64,000 bases of DNA from contig ONMZ01000008.1 in NCBI GenBank assembly GCA_900319075.1, forward strand, positions 1-64,000. The letters run 5' to 3'. The notes beneath the pieces were generated by a model. The model was not told the DNA's origin. It did not search any database and worked only from the letters and a program-made list of their open reading frames with translations. The DNA comes from an uncultured Eubacteriales bacterium (GTDB lineage: Bacteria > Bacillota > Clostridia > Oscillospirales > Ruminococcaceae). Shown piece after piece: positions 34,092 through 41,903 of this stretch (position 1 is its first letter; each line of letters starts with the position of its first letter). Both the position numbers and the translations under genes were made by a program.

Positions 34092-34673
34092 ATGAATAAT
34101 AACAAAAAATTTACCACTCGAAATATTGTTTTTATGGGACTTTTTGCAGCAATAACAGCGGTCCTGTCACAGATATCCCTGCCGCTGCCGTCAAATGTTC
34201 CCCTGACTTTGCAGACCTTTGCCGTGGCGCTTGCCGGTTATTTTCTCGGCTGGTTCAAAGGCTGTATCTCGGTGGTGGTCTATGTACTTATCGGAGCTGT
34301 GGGCGCACCGGTCTTTGCCGGCTTCAAAGGTGGGCTTGGAGTTATTTCCGGACCCACAGGCGGATTTATAATCGGTTTTATTGTAATGGCACTGCTTTGC
34401 GGGCTTGGAAGCGATCTTTTCAGTAAAAAAAGAAATATTGTTTCCATAGCCTCCGGTATCCTTTTGGGGCTTGCCGGACTTGCCGTTTGCCATGTTTTCG
34501 GATTTGTCCGCTATGCAAATATTTCCGGACAGAGCCTTTGGAAGGCATTTCTTGTTGTATCGCTTCCGTACCTTGTAAAAGACGTTATATCTGTCGCTGC
34601 TGCTTATTTTATATGCCGTGAGCTCAGACACAGGCTTTTAGGATCAGGTGCTCTGGTAAAAAAGAACGCCTGA
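34092..34673 (+). CDS. bioY: Biotin ECF transporter S component BioY
   Basis: A 193-residue membrane protein that binds biotin and delivers it through the shared ECF module. The BioY pattern is clear: PLPSNVPLTLQTFAVALAGYFLG, YVLIGAVGAPVFAGFKGG and GPTGGFIIGF. About six helices span the length. It is preceded by a BirA-type operator, so it should be repressed when biotin is plentiful. It is monocistronic; no biotin synthesis genes are in the window, which suggests uptake matters. Confidence 0.93.
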   Translation: MNNNKKFTTRNIVFMGLFAAITAVLSQISLPLPSNVPLTLQTFAVALAGYFLGWFKGCISVVVYVLIGAVGAPVFAGFKGGLGVISGPTGGFIIGFIVMALLCGLGSDLFSKKRNIVSIASGILLGLAGLAVCHVFGFVRYANISGQSLWKAFLVVSLPYLVKDVISVAAAYFICRELRHRLLGSGALVKKNA

Positions 34674-34735
34674 TGGGGATAAAACACTTGTTATCTCCTT
34701 TGGTGAGCGATTTTTGAAAAAAAGCATAATACCCC

Positions 34736-34764
34736 TTGACAATGAATGATTTATAGTGTATAAT
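34736..34764 (+). promoter_or_regulatory. Sigma-A promoter of tRNA-Thr
   Basis: TTGACA and TATAAT with a 17-base spacer, 28 bases before the tRNA. Confidence 0.85.
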
Positions 34765-34792
34765 ATATAACTGTTGCAGATACTTTCTGCTT

Positions 34793-34865
34793 GCTGTTAT
34801 AGCTCAGTTGGTAGAGCACATCCTTGGTAAGGATGAGGTCACCGGTTCAAATCCGGTTAACAGCT
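34793..34865 (+). tRNA. tRNA-Thr (GGT), integration site
   Basis: A 73-base cloverleaf with GCTGTTA/TAACAGC acceptor and anticodon loop TTGGTAA (GGT). Its 3' half, from the anticodon loop on, is repeated at 40219-40261, so the incoming element restored the intact tRNA at its left end. The native terminator now lies beyond the right end (40267). Confidence 0.95.
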
Positions 34866-34866
34866 T
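34824..34866 (+). repeat. attL core of the integrated element
   Basis: The left copy of a perfect 43-bp direct repeat that spans the anticodon loop to the 3' end of tRNA-Thr. Confidence 0.92.
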
Positions 34867-34946
34867 ATTATTTTTATTCAAGAAAAGTCCGATTTTACGC
34901 ATTTTGCGTGATGTCGGATATTTTTGTATAATTATGTAAATTCAAA

Positions 34947-34969
34947 TTTTGTCCTTTATTTGTCCTTTA
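34947..34969 (+). repeat. Left arm-type integrase repeat
   Basis: A 23-bp sequence made of two TTTGTCCTTTA units in tandem, 81 bases inside attL. It is identical to 40079-40101 and in the same orientation, so probably bound by the integrase N-terminal arm domain. Confidence 0.7.
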
Positions 34970-35022
34970 TTGAGTAAAAAACAGCATATTTTCGCACAGA
35001 ATACAAAGAAAGCAGGCTGATC

Positions 35023-36243
35023 TTATGCCTGCTTTTTTTCTTTGTTTGATGTCGATGTTATGAGCATATCCTGCAAGATGTTAGCACTTTCTTCATCAGC
35101 TTCAGCAATATAATGCAGATACTTGTTTGTTGTGGATATATCACCGTGTCCAAGCCTGCCTTGAACCTGTCGGAGACTTGCACCGCCATATAACAAGAGT
35201 GTAGCCGATGTGTGCCTGAGACTGTGAAACTTTCTGTGCTTCAAGCCGTTCCTGTCAAGAAAGTCACTAAACCACTTTGTAGGCGTTATCGGGTGCATAA
35301 TAGATCCGTCAACTTTCGTGAATAACCATTCGTCACCATTCCAAGCCGTTCCTGCACGTTCCTTTTCCTTTTCTTTCTCTTTCTCTAATTCTTGTATAAG
35401 TTCTATGCAGTAAGGGGAGACGGTAACGGATCTTATTTCGAAGTCTTTGGGAGGTTTAGTGCTTATAGGCTGCCCTTTTAGCTGCATAGCTGATCGTTCT
35501 ATTCTGATCCTGTGCGTGTTATAGTCTATATCGCTAAACTTTAAAGCTACCAATTCTCCACGCCGTGCACCTGTCATTATAGCGAGGTTGATAAGTACTT
35601 GATACTGTAACGGCTCTTTTTCAAGGCATTGGAGCATTTGTGCGGCTTCCTGCTTTGTGAAGATCTCAACGGACGGCTTTGTTGCTTTTGGTATTATGAG
35701 CTTTGATGATTGTGCAGGGCTTTCGGGAATGACTTGTAATTTGACCGCCATATTGAGCACAGATTTAACAATATTGAGGTATCTACGCACAGATGAGGGA
35801 GAAAGGGTAGTTTCTATATGCTTGCATTTGCCGTTCTTAAATCCGTATTCTATCGGCTTTTCTGAAAGCGTTTTGATAAAAGATTGAATGTGCAAAGGTT
35901 TTATCTCAGAAAGCTTCAGATGTCCAAGCTCAGGAATGATATATTTCTTTAGTAGCCGTTCGTAATACTGGTATGTCTGAGGGGAAAGGGAAGGTTTGAC
36001 TAAATCAAGGTATTGAGGTACAAACTCAGCAAAGGTCAGGCGTGGGTTGTTGCTCATAAGACCGTTTTTGCACCGTTCCTCAAATTCAACAATGACCTTG
36101 TTAAGTTCCTTTTCTGTCTGTTTTGCAGTCATCGGCTTATCGGGCTTCCAAGTCATCGAGTGCGTGATCTGTTTACCGTTTACATCATATCCGCCGCTGA
36201 CACGAATGTTGTAAGTGTTTCCTCTTTTACGTATAGTAGCCAT
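35023..36243 (-). CDS. int: Tyrosine recombinase integrase
   Basis: A 406-residue site-specific recombinase of the Tn916/ICE-phage type. The N-terminal arm-binding region (RKRGNTYNIRVSGGYDVNGKQ) is followed by the SAM-like core-binding domain (FAEFVPQYLDLVKPSLSPQTYQYYERLL, quoted in part: LSPQTYQYYE) and the catalytic domain with Arg in TGARRGELVAL, HSLRHTSA, LGHGDISTT and the nucleophile in NKYLHY. It should integrate and, with the Xis-like protein, excise the element. Its start follows the xre stop directly (TAAATG). Confidence 0.93.
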   Translation of the reverse strand: MATIRKRGNTYNIRVSGGYDVNGKQITHSMTWKPDKPMTAKQTEKELNKVIVEFEERCKNGLMSNNPRLTFAEFVPQYLDLVKPSLSPQTYQYYERLLKKYIIPELGHLKLSEIKPLHIQSFIKTLSEKPIEYGFKNGKCKHIETTLSPSSVRRYLNIVKSVLNMAVKLQVIPESPAQSSKLIIPKATKPSVEIFTKQEAAQMLQCLEKEPLQYQVLINLAIMTGARRGELVALKFSDIDYNTHRIRIERSAMQLKGQPISTKPPKDFEIRSVTVSPYCIELIQELEKEKEKEKERAGTAWNGDEWLFTKVDGSIMHPITPTKWFSDFLDRNGLKHRKFHSLRHTSATLLLYGGASLRQVQGRLGHGDISTTNKYLHYIAEADEESANILQDMLITSTSNKEKKQA

Positions 36244-36954
36244 TTAATCACCTTCTTTTGTGTATCCGTTGTATTTGTCCTTTATCGTATCAAAGATTTC
36301 TTTTAATTCAGACTCATATTTCAATTTCATTGCAAGGTATTCTTTTTTATGCACAACACGTTCATCATATTCATTGATTATATTAATTAAAGCTTCCATA
36401 AGTCTGACTTTATCAACATCACAGATATTATTTAAGCTTTGAAATGAATGACGGTCAAATCTATGTTTATCGTCGCTATCACCATTATTATTTATAAGAG
36501 AACAGCTATTTAGCGAAAGGTCTGTAACTGATTTTGCAATTTCCTGAATAAATTCATTTTCAATCAAAGCACTTAAATACAGATAACTTCCGCCTAAATG
36601 TCTCCCGTCGAGATAAATGATATCCTGGTGTGTGAGGTAAAAATCATGTAACTTTTCAAGAGCTTTTTCGCTCAGTCCTGTGTATTCACTCATTTTTGAA
36701 AGTTCAACATCTTTTACAGTTGTGTGCCCAGTTAGATAGTCAAGCGAACAATGAAAGTGCTCTTGATAAAGATTGATTTGTGCAATAGTTGGGGGAGTTA
36801 TCTCATTTTCTATTTTAGAGATTGACGAAAATGACATAGGAATTGTTTTTTGAAACTCTCTTACCGATTTTCCTTCACTTTCTCTTAGCTTTCGCCAATT
36901 ATCACCATATACACCTTCAACAAACTTTAATCGTTCCTGCACTCTATTTGCCAT
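36244..36954 (-). CDS. XRE-family repressor of the element
   Basis: A 236-residue protein with an N-terminal helix-turn-helix (WRKLRESEGKSVREFQK, SFSSISKIENEITPP) and DYLTGH motif typical of phage-type repressors. The long C-terminal part (about 150 residues, helical) is of unknown fold and could be an oligomerisation or sensor domain, as in satellite Stl repressors. It is divergent from the Cro-like gene across a 190-base control region with repeated GAAACA boxes, and co-transcribed with int. Confidence 0.85.
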   Translation of the reverse strand: MANRVQERLKFVEGVYGDNWRKLRESEGKSVREFQKTIPMSFSSISKIENEITPPTIAQINLYQEHFHCSLDYLTGHTTVKDVELSKMSEYTGLSEKALEKLHDFYLTHQDIIYLDGRHLGGSYLYLSALIENEFIQEIAKSVTDLSLNSCSLINNNGDSDDKHRFDRHSFQSLNNICDVDKVRLMEALINIINEYDERVVHKKEYLAMKLKYESELKEIFDTIKDKYNGYTKEGD

Positions 36955-36971
36955 ATCTACACCCCTTTTTT

Positions 36972-37084
36972 AGAAACAACTTGAAGAAAATAATAGCTTT
37001 GTTTATTTATTGGAAACACTATTGACTTTGTTTCTGATATATGATATTCTAACAAAAGAAACAACACCAACAAATGTTTCTAAT
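36972..37084. promoter_or_regulatory. Control region with repeated operator half-sites
   Basis: GAAACA or its complement occurs five times: about 36973, 37013, 37029, 37059 and 37075. Two of these form an inverted pair, TTGTTTCT at 37029 and AGAAACAA at 37058. A rightward promoter, TTGACT-N17-TATTCT at 37022-37050, is embedded among them. The layout fits a lysogeny-type switch controlled by the XRE protein. Confidence 0.6.
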
Positions 37085-37144
37085 ACCAATATACCACTAT
37101 TTGTTGATGTTGTCAAGCACTATTTCGAGAAAGGGGGTGCAGAT

Positions 37145-37324
37145 ATGCAGGGCTTTGAGATCAAAGAGTTTATTCACCGTAACGGCGTTAAGCTGTGGCA
37201 GGTCGCTGATGCTTTGAGTATGACGGACGGGAATTTCAGCCGCCGACTGCGAAAGCCGTTCAGCAAAGCAGAATTCAGGCGAATTGAAGAAATCGTTGAA
37301 AAAATACTTGCTGAACAGGAATGA
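37145..37324 (+). CDS. Small Cro-like helix-turn-helix protein
   Basis: A 59-residue protein. GVKLWQVADALSMTDGNFSRRLRKPFSKAEF reads as a helix-turn-helix (quoted in part: WQVADALSMTDGNFSRRL). ATG 37145 follows AAAGGGGG; the longer frame from 37010 overlaps the promoter. As the first rightward gene it is a candidate anti-repressor or early regulator. Confidence 0.7.
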   Translation: MQGFEIKEFIHRNGVKLWQVADALSMTDGNFSRRLRKPFSKAEFRRIEEIVEKILAEQE

Positions 37325-37466
37325 ACAAAAAAACCGCCTGAGCGTTGCAGCGTTCAAGCGGTGTGCAGGGGTAAGCCCTGCGAGTATACGGCGAAAAACA
37401 CGATAAATGCTTTTCAAGCTCATTCTATCATAGATAAGCGAGCCTGTCAAGCGGAAAGGGAACAAA

Positions 37467-37646
37467 ATGAAAACTATGTTGACGATTAAAGAGGCGGCTG
37501 AAAAATACGGGCTTCCTGTCTTTTGGGTGCGGTGTGCAGTCAAGCAGCACAAAGTCCCATTCATCACTTTAGGTCGAAAAATCTTAATCAATGGCGAGAT
37601 TTTTGAGGCATTCTTGAAAGGCGGTGCACCTGATGAGCAGGCTTGA
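37467..37646 (+). CDS. Excisionase-like DNA-binding protein
   Basis: A 59-residue protein with the excisionase/MerR-type winged helix: LTIKEAAEKYGLPVFWVRCAV, followed by VPFITLGRKILINGEIFEAFL. Such proteins bend DNA to favour excision by a tyrosine integrase. It is preceded by GGAAAGGG and overlaps the next gene. The short frame is easy to miss. Confidence 0.75.
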   Translation: MKTMLTIKEAAEKYGLPVFWVRCAVKQHKVPFITLGRKILINGEIFEAFLKGGAPDEQA

Positions 37647-37914
37647 TAAGCAGATACTCAGTTTGCTTCCAACGGGTGCAGATGATCCAATTACCGCAGC
37701 CGAGCTGAAAAACCTGTGCGGCGTAACACGGGTGCGTGACATTACTTTTGCAATTCATCTGCTCAGGAAGCAAGGACAGGTCATACTCAGCAACGGACAG
37801 GGCTATTTTAAGCCTGCCGATAAGCAAGAGATCAGATCATTCGTAAGAACGATGAGATCGAGACAACGTGAGATCGCTGAAGCTACACGCTCAGCAGTTA
37901 AAGCTTTGAAATGA
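37633..37914 (+). CDS. Winged-helix protein of the element
   Basis: A 93-residue protein. The order LDKQILSLLP, ITAAELKNLCGVTRVRDITFAIHLLRKQG and VILSNGQGYFKPA is that of a winged helix-turn-helix. Similar small proteins are found in early regions of Firmicute phages and islands. ATG 37633 follows AAAGGCGG with seven-base spacing; the GTG at 37624 lacks one. It overlaps the Xis-like gene by 14 bases. Confidence 0.7.
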   Translation: MSRLDKQILSLLPTGADDPITAAELKNLCGVTRVRDITFAIHLLRKQGQVILSNGQGYFKPADKQEIRSFVRTMRSRQREIAEATRSAVKALK

Positions 37915-37924
37915 GGGATAAATA

Positions 37925-38327
37925 ATGGACAATATCGATAGCACAATAAAGACACCGCCGGGATTTTACCTTTACCAACTCCCACAAAACTTACTCAAAA
38001 GCTGCACCGATGAAGAAGCAGGACAGATAATCAAGGCAGCTATTCAGTTCTTTGAGAGCGGTGAGATAACAAATAATCTTGACCGTTTGCCCGATATGGT
38101 GTATCAAATCATTATTTCTGATATTGCTGTCGGCAAAGACAAATATCTGAAACGGTGTGAGCAAAACAGAAAAAATCGAAACAGCAAAACGAATAGTGAC
38201 GAATAAAACTATTCGTCACTTACCGTTACCATTTGTCACTAATACTAATACCAACTCTAAGTCTAAACCTAACTCTATTATTAACTCCAATGAAAAGACA
38301 AATGATAAGCACAATGCTAAGTTGTAA
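37925..38327 (+). pseudogene. DUF6291-type phage protein, probably frameshifted
   Basis: The first frame (93 codons, stop at 38206) matches the short family DUF6291 found in phage replication regions: YLYQLPQNLLKSCTDEEAGQIIKAAIQFF and CEQNRKNRNSK. Members commonly continue into an Asn/Thr-rich tail. Just such a tail (TNTNTNSKSKPN) lies in another frame from about 38208 to the stop at 38327. A single indel near 38190-38210, beside an 11-bp inverted repeat, would join them. Alternatively the short form is functional. Confidence 0.6.
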
Positions 38328-38363
38328 GACAAATAGTAGAATGGTTCTTAAAGGAGAAATAAA

Positions 38364-38690
38364 ATGTTCGATGCAACTATATTTTCAAGAAATCTGTGGA
38401 AAGCATATTGTTCAAAACAGAGAAAAATGGAATTTATCGAAATACTTGATATTATTCTGTTCTTTCTGACATCTTATGAGCGATATATGGGAGAGGTACA
38501 TCCTAATGTCAAGACTAAACAGCTTGAAAGGATCGTTTCTGTAATTGATGAACAAGACATTGAACCGGAAGCTTATGATGTACTTATTACATCATACTTT
38601 GAAAACACAGCTTTACAGACAGATTTCAATATCAATCATTTTTTTACTGAGGGCATTATCAATAACAGGTTCTACGAGAAATTATACTAA
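38364..38690 (+). CDS. Hypothetical protein of the element
   Basis: A 108-residue acidic, helical protein with AAAGGAG before its ATG. MEFIEILDIILFFLTSYERYMGE is a hydrophobic helix pair but not clearly membrane-spanning. I recognise no family. It lies between the DUF6291-type and the 78-residue genes. Confidence 0.65.
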   Translation: MFDATIFSRNLWKAYCSKQRKMEFIEILDIILFFLTSYERYMGEVHPNVKTKQLERIVSVIDEQDIEPEAYDVLITSYFENTALQTDFNINHFFTEGIINNRFYEKLY

Positions 38691-38700
38691 GGGGGATTTT

Positions 38701-38937
38701 ATGAGAATAGCCAATTATAAGCTAACACCTGAAGATCGTGAAACACTTATAAACATCGTTAAGGACAATAACGGTGGAGAGGTTGCTGTCGTTGAAACCA
38801 CTGAGAGCAAGGTTTACAATAAGCTGATGAAACGAGGCTGGAGCTTGACCGATGAGGTGCGAAACATTCAGGGCGGTTTGCTATCGGCTACATTCAAAGC
38901 ACCTGCAAAGTGTGTCAGCTTCAGATCTATGCACTAA
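38701..38937 (+). CDS. Small hypothetical protein of the element
   Basis: A 78-residue protein starting 10 bases after its neighbour, with AAGGGGG at the correct distance. LTPEDRETLINIVKDNNGGEVAVVETTESKVYNKLMKRGW suggests a helix-strand-helix fold. No family is recognised; a 137-base AT-rich gap without visible features follows. Confidence 0.65.
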   Translation: MRIANYKLTPEDRETLINIVKDNNGGEVAVVETTESKVYNKLMKRGWSLTDEVRNIQGGLLSATFKAPAKCVSFRSMH

Positions 38938-39074
38938 ATGCAGTTTTAGACACGGCTTTGTATGGTGGTATGTTTATACTTACAATACATTTGCTATGTC
39001 AAAAACTGCGAGTGCTCAAAGATTTTAGGTACAAATCAAGCATTATTTTTCACAAATAGGGAGGGGGGAGATGA

Positions 39075-39476
39075 ATGGCAAAGAAATATACCGATGAAAG
39101 ATTGGCGGAGCTTTTAATGATACACGGCTCTGTATCGGCTGTTGCTTCCGCAACACGCTTAACACGGTCAACGCTGTATCAGAGGCTTAAAAGTCCGCAG
39201 TTTCGGAAAGTCTTTGAGGGTTACACACATTCGGCTTTGAATGCTGCGAGCTGTGAGCTGTCCTGTGCCTGCGGTACGGCGATACAAACGCTTGTATCGG
39301 TATGTAACGACGGAGAAATCAACGCACAAACACGTGTGCAAGCTGCACAAACGATACTGACAAACGCTGTTAAACTTGCAGATATAGCACGGGAGCAGCG
39401 TGAGCAGGACGAAAGAGACGAAAAAATTGAGGCTCTAACACAAAGCATTTTATCAAGAATGCACAACGAAGAATGA
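39075..39476 (+). CDS. TerS-like helix-turn-helix protein
   Basis: A 133-residue protein. Residues 5-45 form a homeodomain-like helix-turn-helix (LLMIHGSVSAVASATRLTRSTLYQRLKSPQF). The rest is helical and includes GEINAQTRVQAAQTILTNAVKLAD, a pattern found in small phage/island DNA-binding proteins related to the small terminase subunit. Satellites use such proteins to redirect helper packaging. No large terminase is present. The functional assignment is tentative; it could be a simple DNA-binding protein. Confidence 0.6.
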   Translation: MAKKYTDERLAELLMIHGSVSAVASATRLTRSTLYQRLKSPQFRKVFEGYTHSALNAASCELSCACGTAIQTLVSVCNDGEINAQTRVQAAQTILTNAVKLADIAREQREQDERDEKIEALTQSILSRMHNEE

Positions 39477-39491
39477 AAGGAACGAGAGAAA

Positions 39492-40052
39492 ATGACAAAA
39501 TCTGATTTTTACTGGGACATCAAAGCGACTGTTGATGAGGCAATCGCAGATATCGGGGAGCTTGAAGCCGAAAAGAAGAAACTTGAAAACGAGATGAAAA
39601 GCTCAAAATTTCAGCAGTCTTATATAAAAAAAGAAATGTTACCGATGATCGAGGGCAAAAAAAGGGATATTGAGGCAAGAAAGGCGGCGGCAAACAAGCA
39701 GATCAAAGCTCTTGCTGATAGCTATATAAGCGAGCTGAACGAGGCAAACGAGCTGCGAGGCGAGGCTCTAACGGACGATGTAAAATTGCTGACAGCAGGC
39801 GTTAATCTCACGGGGAATGAGCTTGAAAAGATATTTGACCGCTATGGAGACAATCCGACAATGCAGCAGATTGTGTATAGATACGCCGATGAACACGATA
39901 TCAAGCTTAACCGTGTGCTTACATTCAAAAATGCTCCGCTGATCGAGGCTGTATCTTGTACGCCTAAAATGTGCGAAACGGTGATTAAATGGGCGGGCGT
40001 TGACAACGTATACGATCAAGTGATGCCACGACTTGAATGCTTCAAGGAATGA
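39492..40052 (+). CDS. Coiled-coil protein at the right end of the element
   Basis: A 186-residue protein with a long charged coiled coil (residues about 12-85: ELEAEKKKLENEMK, KRDIEARKAAANKQI) and a C-terminal globular part of about 90 residues. AAAGGAACGAGAG precedes the ATG and a terminator follows its stop. No family is recognised; a capsid-scaffold or size-redirecting protein is one speculative option. Confidence 0.6.
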   Translation: MTKSDFYWDIKATVDEAIADIGELEAEKKKLENEMKSSKFQQSYIKKEMLPMIEGKKRDIEARKAAANKQIKALADSYISELNEANELRGEALTDDVKLLTAGVNLTGNELEKIFDRYGDNPTMQQIVYRYADEHDIKLNRVLTFKNAPLIEAVSCTPKMCETVIKWAGVDNVYDQVMPRLECFKE

Positions 40053-40057
40053 ACGAG

Positions 40058-40083
40058 AGACAGCCAAATGGCTGTCTTTTTTG
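40058..40083 (+). terminator. Terminator of the element's rightward operon
   Basis: Arms AGACAGCC and GGCTGTCT followed by six T residues, directly after the coiled-coil gene. Confidence 0.82.
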
Positions 40084-40101
40084 TCCTTTATTTGTCCTTT
40101 A
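40079..40101 (+). repeat. Right arm-type integrase repeat
   Basis: Identical to the 23-bp left arm repeat at 34947, same orientation, about 118 bases inside attR. Confidence 0.7.
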
Positions 40102-40218
40102 CTTTTTCTGAATACCTATAAAATGAAATTGACATCTATAAACACATAATGCGAGAATTATGCGTAAATACGAATAATTATAAATTGTTCTAAAAGGATA
40201 TGAAAGGCAAAAGTGACA

Positions 40219-40261
40219 TTGGTAAGGATGAGGTCACCGGTTCAAATCCGGTTAACAGCTT
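40219..40261 (+). repeat. attR core of the integrated element
   Basis: The right copy of the 43-bp tRNA-Thr 3' half. It lacks the 5' half, so it is not a tRNA gene. Confidence 0.92.
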
Positions 40262-40266
40262 TTTAC

Positions 40267-40292
40267 GCTCCCGTAAAGTGGGAGCTTTTTTA
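40267..40292 (+). terminator. Original tRNA-Thr terminator
   Basis: Arms GCTCCC and GGGAGC followed by TTTTTT, just beyond attR. It was separated from the tRNA by the insertion. Confidence 0.65.
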
Positions 40293-40307
40293 TTTTAGTT
40301 CGTTTTT

Positions 40308-40342
40308 TGTGCAAAAAATAAAGGACAGTTTCAAGCTGTCCT
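40308..40342 (-). terminator. Terminator of lysC
   Basis: Arms around AAGGACAG and CTGTCCTT, with T-rich sequence on the minus-strand exit side, 30 bases after the lysC stop. Confidence 0.65.
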
Positions 40343-40371
40343 TTTGTTTTTATACCCTTTGTACCCGCAGA

Positions 40372-41697
40372 TCAGCTTTCAAGCTGTGTGTCAACAAAGA
40401 TGCTGTAAATTGCCTGTACAGCCTTTTCAAAGTCATTCTCGCTGACACCGATTATGATGTTAAGCTCGCTTGAACCCTGGTCGATCATCTTTACATTGAC
40501 CCTTGCGTGGGCAAGTGCAGAGAATATCCTTCCGGCAGTACCTCTGTTTGACTTCATTGCTCTGCCCACAACAGCGATCAGCGCAAGATCTGTTTCAATA
40601 TCTATCACATCAGGTTTGCAGTTTCTGTGTATACCTGCAAGTATCTCCTGCTCCTTGGGAGCAAATTCCTGCTGGTGAACTACAATTGACATTGTATCTA
40701 TGCCCGACGGCATATGTTCAAAGCAAATACCGTTTTTCTCAAATACCTCAAGGACCCTTCTGCCAAAACCGATCTCGGCATTCATCATGTCCTTTTCAAT
40801 GTTGATAGCAGTAAATCCTTTCTTTCCGGCAATTCCCGTAATGGTGAACTCCGGCTTCTGGGATGTGGATTCAACAATAAATGTTCCGCTGTCCTCGGGA
40901 GAGTTGGTGTTTTTGATATTGATAGGGATACCTGCCTTTCTTACAGGGAAAATTGCGTCCTCATGAAGCACGGTAGCACCCATGTAAGAAAGCTCACGAA
41001 GCTCTTTGTAGGTTATGATCTTTATGGTCTGAGGATCCTTGATAACTCTTGGGTCTGCAAAAAGAAAACCCGATACGTCGGTCCAGTTTTCATAAAGATC
41101 TGCACCTACTGCCGCAGCAACGATAGAGCCGGTTATATCCGAGCCGCCTCTTGAAAATGTCTTGATGGTGTCGTTTGGCATAGAGCCGTAGAAGCCGGGG
41201 ATAACAGCGTGTTCAACACCTTCAAGTCTTGCTTTGAGAGCCTTGTTTGTCTTTTTGGAATCAAAGTGACCCTGCTCGTCAAAAAAGATTACATCTGCTG
41301 CGTCAATAAAGCTGTATCCAAGATAATTTGCAAGCACGATACCGTTAAGGTATTCACCTCTTGATGCTGCATAGTCCCGTCCTGCCTTGCCGATAAAGCA
41401 AGCGTTGATGATCTCAAACTCCTGATCCAGTGAAAGATCAAGACCGAGCTCTTTGATTATCCCATTGTATCTTTCCTTGATTTTATTAAAAGCGTCCTTG
41501 AAATCCTTGCCTTTTGCCGCAAGATCATAGCAGCCGTAAAGCATATCTGTTACTTTAGTATCCTTGCTGTTTCTCTTTCCCGGTGCGCTGGGGACAACGA
41601 ACCTTCTGGAGCTTTCAGCAGTGATGATAGCTTTTACTTTTTTGAACTGCTCTGCGCTGGCAAGAGAACTGCCGCCGAATTTTACAACCTTAGTCAT
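40372..41697 (-). CDS. lysC: Aspartate kinase
   Basis: A 441-residue aspartokinase, the first step to lysine, threonine and methionine. KFGGSSLA at the N-terminus, the KITSRGGSDITG-like FSRGGSDITGS, and two C-terminal ACT domains (FTAINIEKDMMN and ALIAVVGRAMKSNRGTAGRIFSAL) for feedback control are visible. It is a single unit with its own promoter and a hairpin in its leader; I see no lysine riboswitch. Confidence 0.93.
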   Translation of the reverse strand: MTKVVKFGGSSLASAEQFKKVKAIITAESSRRFVVPSAPGKRNSKDTKVTDMLYGCYDLAAKGKDFKDAFNKIKERYNGIIKELGLDLSLDQEFEIINACFIGKAGRDYAASRGEYLNGIVLANYLGYSFIDAADVIFFDEQGHFDSKKTNKALKARLEGVEHAVIPGFYGSMPNDTIKTFSRGGSDITGSIVAAAVGADLYENWTDVSGFLFADPRVIKDPQTIKIITYKELRELSYMGATVLHEDAIFPVRKAGIPINIKNTNSPEDSGTFIVESTSQKPEFTITGIAGKKGFTAINIEKDMMNAEIGFGRRVLEVFEKNGICFEHMPSGIDTMSIVVHQQEFAPKEQEILAGIHRNCKPDVIDIETDLALIAVVGRAMKSNRGTAGRIFSALAHARVNVKMIDQGSSELNIIIGVSENDFEKAVQAIYSIFVDTQLES

Positions 41698-41724
41698 ACC
41701 AAAACCTCATTTTCAATTTATATT

Positions 41725-41752
41725 AGGCGTTTATAGCGTACCTATAACGCCT
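41725..41752 (-). promoter_or_regulatory. Hairpin in the lysC leader
   Basis: GGCGTT(T)ATAG and CTATAACGCC arms lie between the lysC promoter and its start. The role is unclear; it is too small for a known riboswitch class. Confidence 0.35.
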
Positions 41753-41770
41753 TTTAACAGTACAATAAAC

Positions 41771-41799
41771 AGTATACAAAAATAATCCTTTTTAGTCAA
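41771..41799 (-). promoter_or_regulatory. Sigma-A promoter of lysC
   Basis: TTGACT and TATACT on the minus strand with a 17-base spacer, about 70 bases before the start. Confidence 0.65.
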
Positions 41800-41903
41800 T
41801 GTGTATTTTAACAAATATATATTAATTTTTATCTGTTCGTTTGTGAAATACGCTTGTTCACCCTGTGCAAACACAACGTGCGTGTGGGAAGTGCAGGTGT
41901 TTT

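Larger units (their letters stand above)
34824..40261. mobile_element. 5.4-kb integrative element in tRNA-Thr
   Basis: The element is bounded by 43-bp att repeats, so the inserted length is about 5,395 bases. It carries int and xre leftward; and Cro-like, Xis-like, winged-helix, DUF6291-type, two unknown, TerS-like and coiled-coil genes rightward. No relaxase, replication protein, capsid or known cargo is recognisable. The divergent int-repressor versus xis-accessory plan is that of phage-inducible chromosomal islands, but other explanations (degraded ICE or prophage end) remain open. Confidence 0.85.

Noticed and set aside
38545-38700. Longer frame upstream of the 78-residue island protein
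   Set aside because: It overlaps the previous gene; ATG 38701 has its own AAGGGGG site.
40219-40261. Second tRNA-Thr gene
   Set aside because: Only the 3' half of the tRNA is present; it is the attR copy.
41698-41799. Lysine riboswitch upstream of lysC
   Set aside because: The leader is only about 70 bases with one short hairpin; the five-helix lysine aptamer cannot fit.
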